Assembly (NCBI GenBank): GCA_030426465.1
Contig: JAUHYK010000019.1
Location: forward strand, 1-60,513
Direction of reading: 5' to 3'
DNA from: Alphaproteobacteria bacterium
Lineage (GTDB): Bacteria; Pseudomonadota; Alphaproteobacteria; Caulobacterales; Parvularculaceae
Length of the DNA: 60,513 nucleotides
The notes beneath the pieces were generated by a model, which was given only the letters and a program-made list of their open reading frames with translations, made no database searches and was not told where the DNA came from. Made by a program: the position numbers and the translations under genes. This document shows positions 1-8,518 of this stretch, in pieces (within the stretch, counting starts at the first letter, position 1; each line of letters opens with the position of its first letter).

Positions 1-569
1 CCATCGTCGATGGCTCGGCGCATATGATGAACCTGCTTTATTCGGTGCGGGCCATTGGCGGCATGCCGGACGCGCGGGGGCAAAGCATGCTCGACGGCGC
101 CCATTTTTACGGCGCGTATCAATGCCAATGCGGCGGTTGGATATCTATTGGCCCGCTGGAGCCGAAATTTTACGCCGAGCTTGTGGATAAGCTTGGCCTC
201 TCCGGCGACGTTGACTTCGTTGCGCAATATGACAAGGCAAAATGGCCAGCGCTGAAAAAACGCTTCGCCGAAATATTCATGACTAAATCCCGTGATGAAT
301 GGACGGCGATGCTGGATGGAACCGATGTTTGTTTTGCGCCCGTGCTGGCGCCGTCGGAAGCTGCGGACCATCCGCATATGAAAGCCCGCAATATTTTGCG
401 CGATGTGAATGGCGTCTTGCAGGCTGCTGCTGCGCCGCGCTTTGACGGCGCCGAACCGGCTGATCCGCGACCGATTCCCGCAACCGGCCAGCATGCGGAG
501 GAAATACTCTCGGAGATCGGCGTTGACGATAGGCTTGTTGCGTCCTGGCGCGATGCGGGAGTGTTGTAG
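1..569 (+). CDS. CaiB/BaiF (class III) CoA-transferase, C-terminal part
   Basis: The gene enters from the left edge; the reading frame is open from base 3 and ends at a TAG at 567-569, leaving about 188 residues. The visible part (VDGSAHMMNLLYS, then GGMPDARGQSMLDG and GAYQCQCGGWISIGPLEPKF) matches the C-terminal half of class III CoA-transferases and alpha-methylacyl-CoA racemases, which move CoA between carboxylic acids or epimerise 2-methylacyl-CoAs. The catalytic aspartate lies upstream of the window, so racemase and transferase cannot be told apart. The next gene starts one base after the stop, so the two are probably co-transcribed. Confidence 0.85.
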   Translation, partial: IVDGSAHMMNLLYSVRAIGGMPDARGQSMLDGAHFYGAYQCQCGGWISIGPLEPKFYAELVDKLGLSGDVDFVAQYDKAKWPALKKRFAEIFMTKSRDEWTAMLDGTDVCFAPVLAPSEAADHPHMKARNILRDVNGVLQAAAAPRFDGAEPADPRPIPATGQHAEEILSEIGVDDRLVASWRDAGVL

Positions 570-570
570 A

Positions 571-1047
571 GTGACCGGCGACGTCAAGAAAAAGACTGTG
601 AAGAAGAAAAAAGAAAAAGCGCTGATCGGCTGGCGTGAATGGGCGGATTTGCCCGATTTCGACATCACTGGCGTCAACGCCAAGATAGACACCGGCGCCA
701 AATCCTCTGCAATTCACGCCTTTCGCATTCGTGAAGTTGTGCTGGATGGTGTCGATCATGTGGAGTTTTACCTGCATCCCCTGCAACGGCGCAAAAAGCC
801 TGAGGTTTTCTGCCGTGCGCCCATAGCGGGCCGCCGCGTCATCCGGTCGTCAAATGGACAGGAAGAGGAACGATATGTCATCGAAACGCGTTTGCGTGTT
901 AACGGCAAGACGTGGAAAATCGATTTGACTTTAACCAACCGCGACGCCATGGGGTTCCGCCTTCTGATCGGGCGTGACGCGCTGCGCCGGAAATTTATCG
1001 TCGACCCGGGCGCATCCTATCTCCTTGGCCCCAAAGAAACAGAATAG
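571..1047 (+). CDS. RimB-like retropepsin-fold protease (PF05618, 'ATP-dependent zinc protease' family)
   Basis: This is a 158-residue protein. I chose the GTG at 571, one base after the previous stop, with GGGAG about nine bases upstream; the longer in-frame ATG at 409 lies deep inside the previous gene. The core contains the aspartic-protease-like motif AKIDTGAKSSAIHA (Asp40) and the later LLIGRDAL segment typical of the RimK-linked PF05618 family. Members of this family are linked to trimming of the poly-glutamate tail that RimK adds to ribosomal protein S6, and rimK follows 12 bases downstream. Residues 6-16 form an unusual lysine-rich tail. The old name 'zinc protease' is probably wrong, because the visible motif is of the retropepsin type. 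Confidence 0.85.
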   Translation: MTGDVKKKTVKKKKEKALIGWREWADLPDFDITGVNAKIDTGAKSSAIHAFRIREVVLDGVDHVEFYLHPLQRRKKPEVFCRAPIAGRRVIRSSNGQEEERYVIETRLRVNGKTWKIDLTLTNRDAMGFRLLIGRDALRRKFIVDPGASYLLGPKETE

Positions 1048-1059
1048 AGGATCATCAAC

Positions 1060-1965
1060 ATGAAACTTGCACTTATGTGCCGTAATGCCGAACTCTATTC
1101 TCATAAGCGGATCGTTGAAGCCGCCGAAGCGCGCGGTCACGATATCGATGTTGTCGATCACCTGCGCTGTTACATCAACATTACGTCTCTGCGTCCGACG
1201 GTCCGCTATCGCGGCGAGGAGTTGCCTTATTTTGACGCCGTCATCCCGCGCATCGGCGCCTCGGTGACCTTTTACGGCACAGCGGTGCTGCGTCAGTTCG
1301 AAATGATGGGCGTCTATCCGGTGAATGAATCCGTCGCTATATCCCGTTCGCGGGACAAGCTCCGCTCGCTACAATTGCTGGCGAGGAAAGGCGTCGGCCT
1401 GCCAGTGACGGTATTCGCCCACCGGACCAGCCGGGCGGACGAAATTCTCGACATGATCGGCGGCGCGCCGGTGATCATCAAGCTGCTTGAAGGCACGCAA
1501 GGGATCGGCGTTGTGCTGGGTGAAACACAGAAAGCCGCTGAGTCGATCATTCAGGCCTTTGGCGGCGCCAACACCAATATTCTTGTGCAGGAATTCATCA
1601 AGGAAGCCGGCGGGGAAGATATTCGCTGCATCGTTCTGGGCGAGAAGGTTGTCGCGACCATGAAGCGCAAAGGCAAGGAAGGGGATTTCCGCTCGAATAT
1701 TCACCGGGGCGGGTCCGCGGAAAAAGTTAAAATCACGCCGCAGGAGCGCACGACGGCGGTGGCGGCGGCGAAAGCTATGGGGCTTAATTTTTGCGGCGTC
1801 GATATGCTGCGCTCCAATCACGGGCCGGTGGTGATGGAAGTAAACTCATCGCCCGGTCTCGAAGGCATGGAGAAAGCCACCGGCATCGACGTCGCCGATC
1901 AGCTCATCGACTGGATCGAAAAGAACGCCAAGCCTGGAAAAACCAAAACCCGCGGCAAGGGGTAA
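1060..1965 (+). CDS. rimK: Ribosomal protein S6 L-glutamate ligase RimK
   Basis: This is a 301-residue ATP-grasp ligase of normal family length. It starts with [18 protein letters not shown], has the nucleotide-binding stretch [12 protein letters not shown], and the metal and ATP residues in [14 protein letters not shown] and [16 protein letters not shown]. RimK adds glutamates to the C-terminus of ribosomal protein S6 in the cytoplasm. An AGAGG ribosome binding site overlaps the end of the preceding protease gene. The two form a write/erase pair for the same modification. The gene ends five bases from the convergent decarboxylase gene. Confidence 0.93.
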   Translation: MKLALMCRNAELYSHKRIVEAAEARGHDIDVVDHLRCYINITSLRPTVRYRGEELPYFDAVIPRIGASVTFYGTAVLRQFEMMGVYPVNESVAISRSRDKLRSLQLLARKGVGLPVTVFAHRTSRADEILDMIGGAPVIIKLLEGTQGIGVVLGETQKAAESIIQAFGGANTNILVQEFIKEAGGEDIRCIVLGEKVVATMKRKGKEGDFRSNIHRGGSAEKVKITPQERTTAVAAAKAMGLNFCGVDMLRSNHGPVVMEVNSSPGLEGMEKATGIDVADQLIDWIEKNAKPGKTKTRGKG

Positions 1966-1969
1966 GCGT

Positions 1970-3427
1970 TCAACCGGACGCCAGCGTGCTTCCGAAGCGC
2001 AGCAGCAGCGAAATGAGATGATCGATATCGCTTTTGCGCGTGCGGTGGTTCGTAATCGCCGCGCGAATGGCGAATTGCCCGTTGATCATCGTATGGGAGG
2101 GGAGCGCCTCACCGCTTTCCTGAATTGAAAACAGGATTTCCCTGTTCAGGGATTCAAGCTCGGCCTCATTCATAGAGGGTGCGCGATATCGCAAGCAGAC
2201 GATGTTCAATGGCGCCGCCGCCAAGCGCTCCAGTTGCGGCTCCTCGTCAACGCGCAACGCGAGATATTGCGCTAGATCGATATTTTGCTGAATCAGCGCG
2301 CCGAGCTTGTCGGCGCCGGTTTCCTTTAGCAACATCCAAGCTTTTAAAGCGCGAAAGCTTCGCGAGAGCTGCAGTCCCCGGTCGGCGAAATAGGTAGAGT
2401 CAATCGCGGGACCTCGTTGCATTGAAGAAATATAAGATGCGCTCTGGGCGAAAGCGGCTTTATGGGCGTCATGGTCGCGTACAAGCACGCAGCCAATATC
2501 ATAGGGTTGATAGCCCCATTTGTGCAGATCAAATGCGAGTGAGTCGGCTAGGGACTGTGTCGCCACCAGTTTTTGCGAAAGGGGTGACAGCGCCGCGAGC
2601 GATCCAAAAGCGCCGTCGACATGCAGCCACAAGTCGAACTCATCGGCGATCCGGCGCAGTCCTGAAATGTCGTCAATGGCGCCCGTATTCACGGCGCCGA
2701 CCGTGCCGAGCACACAGAACGGACGCAGCCCCGCCTCCAGATCGCTTTGGATCAATGCGCGACATGCGTCGATATCGATCGAATGATCGTCTTTGCAGGG
2801 AACGGCTCGAAAGGCCTTACTGCCGAGGCCCATCAATTCGCACGCCTTGATAATCCAGTTATGTGTTTCCGCGCAGCCATAGACCGTCAGGCGTGGTCCG
2901 CTGCTGAGCCCCTCTGTTCTGACGTCAAACCCGGCCTTTGCGCAGCGCGCGACAGAAAGGGCGTTGAGGTTCGCCATGGTGCAGCCTGAAACGAAGATGC
3001 CCGACGAATCGGCTGGAAAACCCAGCAGCTCGGAAAACCACCGGATTACCTGCCGCTCGACAACCGGGGCGGTTTGGTCATAGCCGGCGAGGTGAGGATT
3101 CATGCCGGAAGCCAGCATGTCGGCCAGCATTCCCGTCACCGTTCCATTGCCCATGACCCATCCGAAAAACGCCGGATGCTGATTGCCCGTGGAATAGGGT
3201 AGGACGTTTTTCTTGAACGATGCATAAACCTCCTGCAGGGGCGCGCCATCGCGCGGCGTCGGTTCGGCAAGGGCGTCATGGACTTCCTGCGGCGGCGCTG
3301 TCCATGCCGGGCGATCGCCGACGGTGCTCAGATGATCGAACATGTCATCGAGCATCCGGTGCGCGAGCTGGCGCGCGCTGTCCCAGTCGTCGGGATCGAG
3401 CGTGTAGTCGGTGATATTCTTCGTCAT
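1970..3427 (-). CDS. Group II PLP-dependent decarboxylase (aromatic amino acid / glutamate decarboxylase family)
   Basis: This 485-residue, full-length protein has the fold-type I decarboxylase motifs in order: a cofactor-stacking His in CAETHNW (His189), the PLP-nitrogen Asp in LHVDGAFGS (Asp271) and the Schiff-base lysine in FDLHKWGYQPYD (Lys303). Family members decarboxylate aromatic L-amino acids, glutamate or diaminobutyrate; the substrate cannot be read from the sequence. It is transcribed alone, divergently from the VOC gene, and a short dyad at 3507-3522 sits midway between the two start codons. It converges with rimK with almost no spacer. Confidence 0.88.
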   Translation of the reverse strand: MTKNITDYTLDPDDWDSARQLAHRMLDDMFDHLSTVGDRPAWTAPPQEVHDALAEPTPRDGAPLQEVYASFKKNVLPYSTGNQHPAFFGWVMGNGTVTGMLADMLASGMNPHLAGYDQTAPVVERQVIRWFSELLGFPADSSGIFVSGCTMANLNALSVARCAKAGFDVRTEGLSSGPRLTVYGCAETHNWIIKACELMGLGSKAFRAVPCKDDHSIDIDACRALIQSDLEAGLRPFCVLGTVGAVNTGAIDDISGLRRIADEFDLWLHVDGAFGSLAALSPLSQKLVATQSLADSLAFDLHKWGYQPYDIGCVLVRDHDAHKAAFAQSASYISSMQRGPAIDSTYFADRGLQLSRSFRALKAWMLLKETGADKLGALIQQNIDLAQYLALRVDEEPQLERLAAAPLNIVCLRYRAPSMNEAELESLNREILFSIQESGEALPSHTMINGQFAIRAAITNHRTRKSDIDHLISLLLRFGSTLASG

Positions 3428-3506
3428 GACCCTGTGACCTCTTCCCCTGACGCCGTCGGAATGGTCATAACCGTTTCAGAAAAAGGGCGCAAAGCGCCGT
3501 AATTCG

Positions 3507-3522
3507 TCACCCTTATGGGTGA
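3507..3522. promoter_or_regulatory. Perfect 6-bp dyad in a divergent promoter
   Basis: The arms TCACCC and GGGTGA flank TTAT, about 80 bases from the start of both the decarboxylase (minus) and the VOC gene (plus). The left ten bases, TCACCCTTAT, also occur on the minus strand in the dyad at 43624-43655. A repressor operator is possible, but so is chance. A separate short hairpin (GGCGC, AAA, GCGCC) lies just to its left. Confidence 0.3.
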
Positions 3523-3600
3523 AGACGAATGTTTTCAGGCAGTTGACGGTTGCGTCTCTTCCAGCGCCATGATGCAGTCCCCGAAAAAGGGAGCACCATC

Positions 3601-3978
3601 ATGGAAACAGTCGACGGCGTTGGCGGGTTTTTCTTTCGCGCGAAGGATACGAGCGGGCTCGCGCAATGGTATCAGGACAATCTCGGAATCCTCACCGTGC
3701 CCGGCGATTACGACACGCCCGCCTGGCGCACCAATGCCGGCACGACGGTCTTCGCGCCGTTCGCCCAGGACACCACCTATTTCGGCGACATGAAGAACCA
3801 GTGGATGATCAATTTCCGCGTCAAAAATCTCGACGCCATGGTGCAGCAGCTTCGCGGCAAGGGCATTGAGGTTGAGGTCGACCCGGAAGAATATCCGAAC
3901 GGAAAATTCGCGCAGCTTTTCGACCCGGAAGGCAATCCGATCCAGCTCTGGGAGCCGGGCGGGAAAGATCCGGGTTAG
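3601..3978 (+). CDS. VOC-superfamily (glyoxalase / bleomycin-resistance fold) protein
   Basis: This is a 125-residue protein starting METVDGVGGFFFRAKD; the ATG at 3601 is preceded by GGGAG about eight bases away, which fits better than the upstream in-frame ATG at 3550. It has a single pair of beta-alpha-beta-beta-beta modules with the usual VOC features: DTSGLAQWYQDNLGI near the start, and DPEGNPIQLWEP at the end, carrying the metal-ligand Glu in the last strand. The family covers glyoxalases, dioxygenases and resistance proteins; I cannot assign a substrate. It is transcribed divergently from the decarboxylase. Confidence 0.85.
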   Translation: METVDGVGGFFFRAKDTSGLAQWYQDNLGILTVPGDYDTPAWRTNAGTTVFAPFAQDTTYFGDMKNQWMINFRVKNLDAMVQQLRGKGIEVEVDPEEYPNGKFAQLFDPEGNPIQLWEPGGKDPG

Positions 3979-4044
3979 GCGGCCCAGCTTGCGTCCTCAG
4001 GCGGCGTCCTTTTAACTGTCCCAAGCGAAAAGTAAGGGGCGTTC

Positions 4045-5427
4045 ATGAAGAATTTGGCGAAGCTGGCGGCTGCGACGGTTGCCGCTCTGGGGATTGTAAC
4101 GGCAGGGGCGGCGGCGCAGGACAAAACGGCGCTTGTGGGTGGCCGTCTGATTGACGGTTTCGGCCACGCGCCGATCCATGACAGCGTTATCCTGATTGAC
4201 GGCGATACGATCACCAAAGTCGGCACGGTCGATACGCTGGATGTGCCGTCTGGATATGAGGTCATCTCCACTGAGGGAATGGATGTGCTGCCCGGCCTGT
4301 GGGAGGCGCACGCCCATCTGCAGTTGACTGGTCACGCCGATTACCCGCACTGGCAGGCGAATTACGGCGACCGCTTTGCTGACGAGATCATGCCAGCGAG
4401 CGCCGTTCAGCTTCTTCTCGCGGGGGTTACGTCGACGCGCGATCTCGGCGCGCCGCTTGAAGCCTCAAAGAGTCTGAAAGAACGCGCAGTGCGCGGCGAG
4501 ATTCCGGCGCCGCGCCTTTTTATGTCCGGGCCATTTCTGCAGGCCGATGTTGACGACTGGCAAAAAAGCTATCGCTGGGCGGTGACGAGCGCCGCTGACG
4601 CGCGCGCGAAAGTGCGCACGCTCGACGAAGCCGGGATGGATATCGTCAAGCTCATAGATCAGGACAAAATGGCGAAAGGTGTCGCGCAGGCGATCGTGGA
4701 TGAAGCCCACAAGCGCGGTATGAAAGTGGTGGCGCATTCACACCGGCCTAATGAAATCCGCGTGGGGCTTCAGATCGGCGTCGATAATTTTGAACATACG
4801 GGGCTGACAACGGCGCCGGAATATCCGCCCGACATTATCGCCGCGCTGCGCGAGCGCACAGCGACGGGGCGTATTGCGGGCGGGCCGCTTTTCTGGACGC
4901 CGACAGTCGAGGGGCTCTGGAATTTCGACCGCACCGTCGCCAACCCGGAAAAGCTCGACGCCGATTGCTGGAAGAGAGGGCTGAAGCCTGACACCATCGC
5001 CGACATCAAACAGTCTATTTCACAGCCGGGCCAGCTTGGCTACACGCAATTAACGCCGCTGCGGAAGCCGACCTTGAAGCGCAAAATTCAACAGCTGCGC
5101 GACGCTGGCGTCGTGTTTCTTGTGGGCACCGATAGCGGCATTCCCATGAAGTTTCACTGCCAGTCCACCTGGAATGAGATGGACGTGCTTGTGCGGGTGA
5201 TGGGTGTTCCGGTGATGGACGTGATCCGGTCGGCGGTTTACTGGCCCGCAGTGATGATGGGCGTTGATGATGAGTTAGGCACCGTCTCCGCGGGCAAGAA
5301 AGCCGACATCATCGCTGTCGAAGGCGATGTGCTTGAATACATCAATCTCTTGCAGCATGTGGATTTCGTGATGAAGGGCGGCGTCGTTTACAAACGCGAC
5401 GGCGTTCCGGTCGAGGAAAATCTTTAA
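4045..5427 (+). CDS. Secreted metal-dependent amidohydrolase (imidazolonepropionase-like)
   Basis: This 460-residue protein begins with a typical signal peptide (MKNLAKLAAATVAALGIV, cleavage likely after GAAA), so it should act in the periplasm or outside the cell. The TIM-barrel amidohydrolase metal ligands are visible: HxH in WEAHAHLQL (His89 and His91), the possible bridging Lys in MDIVKLIDQD, the two later His residues in VVAHSHRP and NFEHTG, and the Asp in VGTDSG. Relatives include secreted prolidase-like and imidazolonepropionase-like enzymes. The substrate is unknown. The start has AAGGGG upstream. The gene converges on prs with 17 bases between them. Confidence 0.88.
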   Translation: MKNLAKLAAATVAALGIVTAGAAAQDKTALVGGRLIDGFGHAPIHDSVILIDGDTITKVGTVDTLDVPSGYEVISTEGMDVLPGLWEAHAHLQLTGHADYPHWQANYGDRFADEIMPASAVQLLLAGVTSTRDLGAPLEASKSLKERAVRGEIPAPRLFMSGPFLQADVDDWQKSYRWAVTSAADARAKVRTLDEAGMDIVKLIDQDKMAKGVAQAIVDEAHKRGMKVVAHSHRPNEIRVGLQIGVDNFEHTGLTTAPEYPPDIIAALRERTATGRIAGGPLFWTPTVEGLWNFDRTVANPEKLDADCWKRGLKPDTIADIKQSISQPGQLGYTQLTPLRKPTLKRKIQQLRDAGVVFLVGTDSGIPMKFHCQSTWNEMDVLVRVMGVPVMDVIRSAVYWPAVMMGVDDELGTVSAGKKADIIAVEGDVLEYINLLQHVDFVMKGGVVYKRDGVPVEENL

Positions 5428-5444
5428 GCCAAGACCTGTCGGGC

Positions 5445-6389
5445 TTAGTCGAACAGGCTCGACACCGACTCTTCATTGGCGATGCGGCGGATGGCTTCGG
5501 CCAGCAATGTCGCGATGGAGACCTGCTCGATCTTCGGACAGTCCGCGACGCCTTCGCGCGCTTCGATGGAGTCGGTGATGATCAGGCGTGTGAGCGCCTC
5601 CGACTTCATCACCCGGTTTTCCGCATGATCGGAAAGAACGCCATGGGTGATGCAGGCGGTGACCGATGATGCGCCTTTGTCCATCAGCGCTTGTGCGGCG
5701 TTGCAGAGTGTGCCGCCTGAATCGACGATGTCGTCGAAGATCACGCAATGGCGGCCTTTGACTTCGCCGATGATGTTCATGACTTCGGAAAGGCCGGGCC
5801 CTTCGCGGCGTTTATCGACAATGGCGAGAGGGCGGTCTTCCAGCCGCTTTGCCAGCGCCCGGGCCCGCACCACGCCGCCCACATCAGGGGAGACGACAGT
5901 GACGTCGGCAAGATCGCCATTGTGCAATTCGCGGATGCGGCGCTCGAATTCTTTGACGGCGTAAAGATTGTCCGTCGGAATGTCGAAGAAGCCCTGGATC
6001 TGTCCGGCGTGAAGATCGACGGTCAACACCCTGTCGGCGCCGGCGGTGGTGATGAGATTGGCGACAAGCTTCGCCGAGATTGGCGTCCGGGGGCCCGCTT
6101 TGCGGTCCTGGCGTGCGTAACCGAAATAGGGGATCACGGCGGTGATGCGGCTCGCCGAGGCGCGGCTCAGCGCGTCCATCGTGATCAGCAGCTCCATTAG
6201 ATTGTCATTCGCCGGATAGGCCGTCGACTGGATGACAAACACATCCTCGCCGCGAACATTTTCCTGAATTTCGACAAAGACCTCGCCATCCTTGAAGGTC
6301 TTGATCTCGGCGAGCGAAAGCGGGGTGGAGAGCTTTCGCCCAATGGATTCGCTTAACCGGCGGTTGGAATTTCCGGCGATCAGTTTCAT
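5445..6389 (-). CDS. prs: Ribose-phosphate pyrophosphokinase (PRPP synthetase)
   Basis: This is a 314-residue protein of the usual class I length. It makes PRPP from ribose 5-phosphate and ATP for nucleotide, histidine and tryptophan synthesis. Visible motifs are the ATP-binding loop [10 protein letters not shown], the metal-binding [12 protein letters not shown], and the PRPP loop [13 protein letters not shown]. The start is [17 protein letters not shown]. It is transcribed alone on the minus strand; its promoter must lie in the 240 bases before pgeF ends. Confidence 0.96.
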   Translation of the reverse strand: MKLIAGNSNRRLSESIGRKLSTPLSLAEIKTFKDGEVFVEIQENVRGEDVFVIQSTAYPANDNLMELLITMDALSRASASRITAVIPYFGYARQDRKAGPRTPISAKLVANLITTAGADRVLTVDLHAGQIQGFFDIPTDNLYAVKEFERRIRELHNGDLADVTVVSPDVGGVVRARALAKRLEDRPLAIVDKRREGPGLSEVMNIIGEVKGRHCVIFDDIVDSGGTLCNAAQALMDKGASSVTACITHGVLSDHAENRVMKSEALTRLIITDSIEAREGVADCPKIEQVSIATLLAEAIRRIANEESVSSLFD

Positions 6390-6632
6390 GAAGCGACCCC
6401 TCGCTAGCCATCGACAGCGCGCGTTTCATGACGGTTTCTTGAAGGATGCGCAACCCGCGGCGACGGCCTTTTTGAAATCATATTTCTTCCAGCGCCTTAC
6501 CTTAAAATTCCGGCTGCAAAATTCTGAAAACCGGGGCGCCGGGAGATCGTGTCGCCTACTCCATGCGGCTGTGGCGCTGATTCTTAGTAAACGCGAGCCT
6601 GAACCGGAGCGTGTCCCGACCGCCGTGTCTGT
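6390..6632. other. Intergenic stretch between pgeF end and prs start
   Basis: I see no open reading frame with a ribosome binding site here on either strand. The right end holds one arm of the inverted repeat described at 6593-6642. The rest should carry the prs promoter, but no clear sigma-70 hexamer pair stands out. Confidence 0.4.
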
Positions 6633-6642
6633 TCAGGCTCGC
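6593..6642 (-). terminator. 12-bp perfect inverted repeat overlapping the pgeF stop codon
   Basis: GCGAGCCTGAAC at 6593-6604 is exactly complementary to GTTCAGGCTCGC at 6631-6642, with 26 bases between. The right arm contains the last codons and TGA of pgeF. It probably ends the lgt-midA-pgeF transcript, but only GTTTA follows on the minus strand, so it lacks a good uridine tract and may work as an RNA-stability hairpin instead. Confidence 0.4.
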
Positions 6643-7409
6643 AGGGCGATCGCCGAAAGATTGCGGCCATAGTCGGCCTCGTTGCGGCGGCGCATGGCGC
6701 GATAGCTGAAGAATCGGTCGGGCTCAGCGAGGGTGCAAAGGCCGATATCGTCAAGCTGAGTGACGCCCGCCTCCGCCAACCGCCAGCGGCCAAATCCGGT
6801 CAGGTCGAGCTGGCGCTTGTCCGGACTGAGGCCGGAAGCAAAAAACTGTTGTGCTTCAGCATGCTTGGCCGTGAAAGTTTCGAGCAGGTCGAGGCCCACT
6901 TCGAAGTTCGGCTGACGCAGGCAGGGGCCGACGGCGGCGACAATTTTTTCCGGTTTTGCGCCGAGCTTAACCATCGCCGCAACTGTGCTTTCGAGAACTC
7001 CTGCAAGCGCACCGCGCCAACCCGCATGGGCGGCGGCGACGATCCCGGCCTCGGGCTCCGCGAACAGGAACGGCATGCAGTCGGCGGCAAGGGCGCCGAG
7101 CGCGAGGCCGGGCGTCTTTGTCACCAACGCATCGACTTTTTCCGGGCCGTTTTCCCAAGGCGCCTCGACGACAAGCACATCCGGCGAGTGGACCTGATAG
7201 GCGGTCATCAACCGGTCCGGCGCGACGCCCAGCGCTACCGCGCAGCGGCGCCGGTTCTCGGCGACGTCTTCGGGCCGATCGGCGGAACCGGGTCCGGTGT
7301 TGAGGCTGGCATAGGGCGGCTGTGATACGCCCCCATCGCGGGAGAAAAATCCGTGAGCGACGCCCGGGCGATCGAGCAACGGCGAGACGAGAAAGGGCGG
7401 GGCACGCAT
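6633..7409 (-). CDS. pgeF: Peptidoglycan editing factor PgeF (YfiH / DUF152 family)
   Basis: This 258-residue protein has the family's metal-site residues in GFFSRDGGVS, AADCMPFLF and VAAAHAGWRGAL (the His, Cys and His set). YfiH proteins, once annotated as polyphenol oxidases, hydrolyse mis-incorporated residues in UDP-MurNAc peptides and so guard peptidoglycan composition. Its ATG overlaps the stop of the MidA gene by one base (TGATG), so it is translationally coupled. Finding it behind lgt and midA is common in alphaproteobacteria. Confidence 0.9.
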   Translation of the reverse strand: MRAPPFLVSPLLDRPGVAHGFFSRDGGVSQPPYASLNTGPGSADRPEDVAENRRRCAVALGVAPDRLMTAYQVHSPDVLVVEAPWENGPEKVDALVTKTPGLALGALAADCMPFLFAEPEAGIVAAAHAGWRGALAGVLESTVAAMVKLGAKPEKIVAAVGPCLRQPNFEVGLDLLETFTAKHAEAQQFFASGLSPDKRQLDLTGFGRWRLAEAGVTQLDDIGLCTLAEPDRFFSYRAMRRRNEADYGRNLSAIALRA

Positions 7410-8518
7410 CAGGTTTCAAACCCGGCGGGGACGGGCAGGTTCGGCGCGGACAGGCACATCACCTTGAAGATCTCGCCCATGGCGCCTGGGGATGCGATGC
7501 GCGCAGCGGCGGCGCGGATATCATCGGCTTGCAGTTGCGGCTTTCCCTTACACAGACTTTCGACACGGAAGGGCAGGCCGAGGCGGTCGAGAAACCGACC
7601 CTGTGTTACAGGTCCATGCACCGTCGCGCCTGCTTCAATGGCGGCGTCTGCAAGCGTTTCAAAATCCACATGCACGGTGATGTCGGCGCGGCCAGGCGTC
7701 GCCAGCGGCGGCCAGTAGTGGTGATCCTTCACCGCTTGTAGCGTGTCGCCCAATCCGCGCGCCATATGTCCGTAATCGATCACAAGCGCATGGCCGCCCT
7801 GATCTGTCAGCGTCTTGCAGATTTCGGCGGTGAAGGTTTTCGTTTCCGGAGATATCTCGAAAATATCGCCTTCCTCGCTCTCTTCGATCGTGGGGAGATG
7901 AAAATCCGGCGGCGGCGGGGTTTTTCCCAGCGTAAAGGCAAGGCGTCCGGTTTCGTCGTCGAGGCCGACAAGGCGTTCACGCCAGCCCGACTTGATCCGT
8001 TCGAACTGACGGACCGGCAGGCAGTCGAAAAATTCATTCGCAATAATCAGCGACGGCGCCGGCGGGATGTCGGCGTAGTCATCGGCCCAGAGCGGTTTTG
8101 CTTCCGTGACTTTCAGTCGCTTTTGCTGTTCGACCCGCAACCGGCCGGATGTTTCGAGGAGCCAGACCTGCGCGCCGCGCGCAAAGCCGGGCCGCAACCG
8201 CGCCGCGCGAAGGATGTCCGCCATCAAGACGCCGCGGCCGGGACCGAGTTCGATGAGGTTGAAGGCGTCGGGCGAGCCCATGGCCTGCCACGCCTCGACC
8301 AGCCACAGGCCGATCAGTTCGCCGAACACCTGGCTGATCTCGGGCGCGGTCGTGAAGTCGCCCTCCGCGCCTATGGGCATGCCTTGCATGTAATAGCCTT
8401 CATGAGGATGCGTCAGCGCATCGGTCATGTAGTCCGCGACGGTGATCGGCCCTTTCAATTTGATGAGGTCGATCAGGCGTTCTTCCAGCGGCGTCAGTTC
8501 AGGAATGCCGCTGCTCAT
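7409..8518 (-). CDS. MidA/NDUFAF7-type SAM-dependent methyltransferase
   Basis: This is a 369-residue protein beginning MSSGIPELTPLEERLIDLIK; the ATG at 8518 overlaps the lgt stop as ATGA, which decides the start over the longer frame from 8563. The SAM-binding loop is FNLIELGPGRGVLMADILRA, and IANEFFDCLPVRQF and VIDYGHM follow as in the family. The mitochondrial homologue NDUFAF7 methylates an arginine of the complex I 49-kDa subunit, and a bacterial role in respiratory-complex assembly is plausible but inferred. It is the middle gene of an overlapping three-gene operon. Confidence 0.88.
   Translation of the reverse strand: MSSGIPELTPLEERLIDLIKLKGPITVADYMTDALTHPHEGYYMQGMPIGAEGDFTTAPEISQVFGELIGLWLVEAWQAMGSPDAFNLIELGPGRGVLMADILRAARLRPGFARGAQVWLLETSGRLRVEQQKRLKVTEAKPLWADDYADIPPAPSLIIANEFFDCLPVRQFERIKSGWRERLVGLDDETGRLAFTLGKTPPPPDFHLPTIEESEEGDIFEISPETKTFTAEICKTLTDQGGHALVIDYGHMARGLGDTLQAVKDHHYWPPLATPGRADITVHVDFETLADAAIEAGATVHGPVTQGRFLDRLGLPFRVESLCKGKPQLQADDIRAAAARIASPGAMGEIFKVMCLSAPNLPVPAGFET

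Noticed and set aside
5425-5447. TAAGCC/GGCTTA pairing over the stops of the amidohydrolase and prs
   Set aside because: Six-base arms arise easily because both genes end in the same stop codon; no T-run follows.
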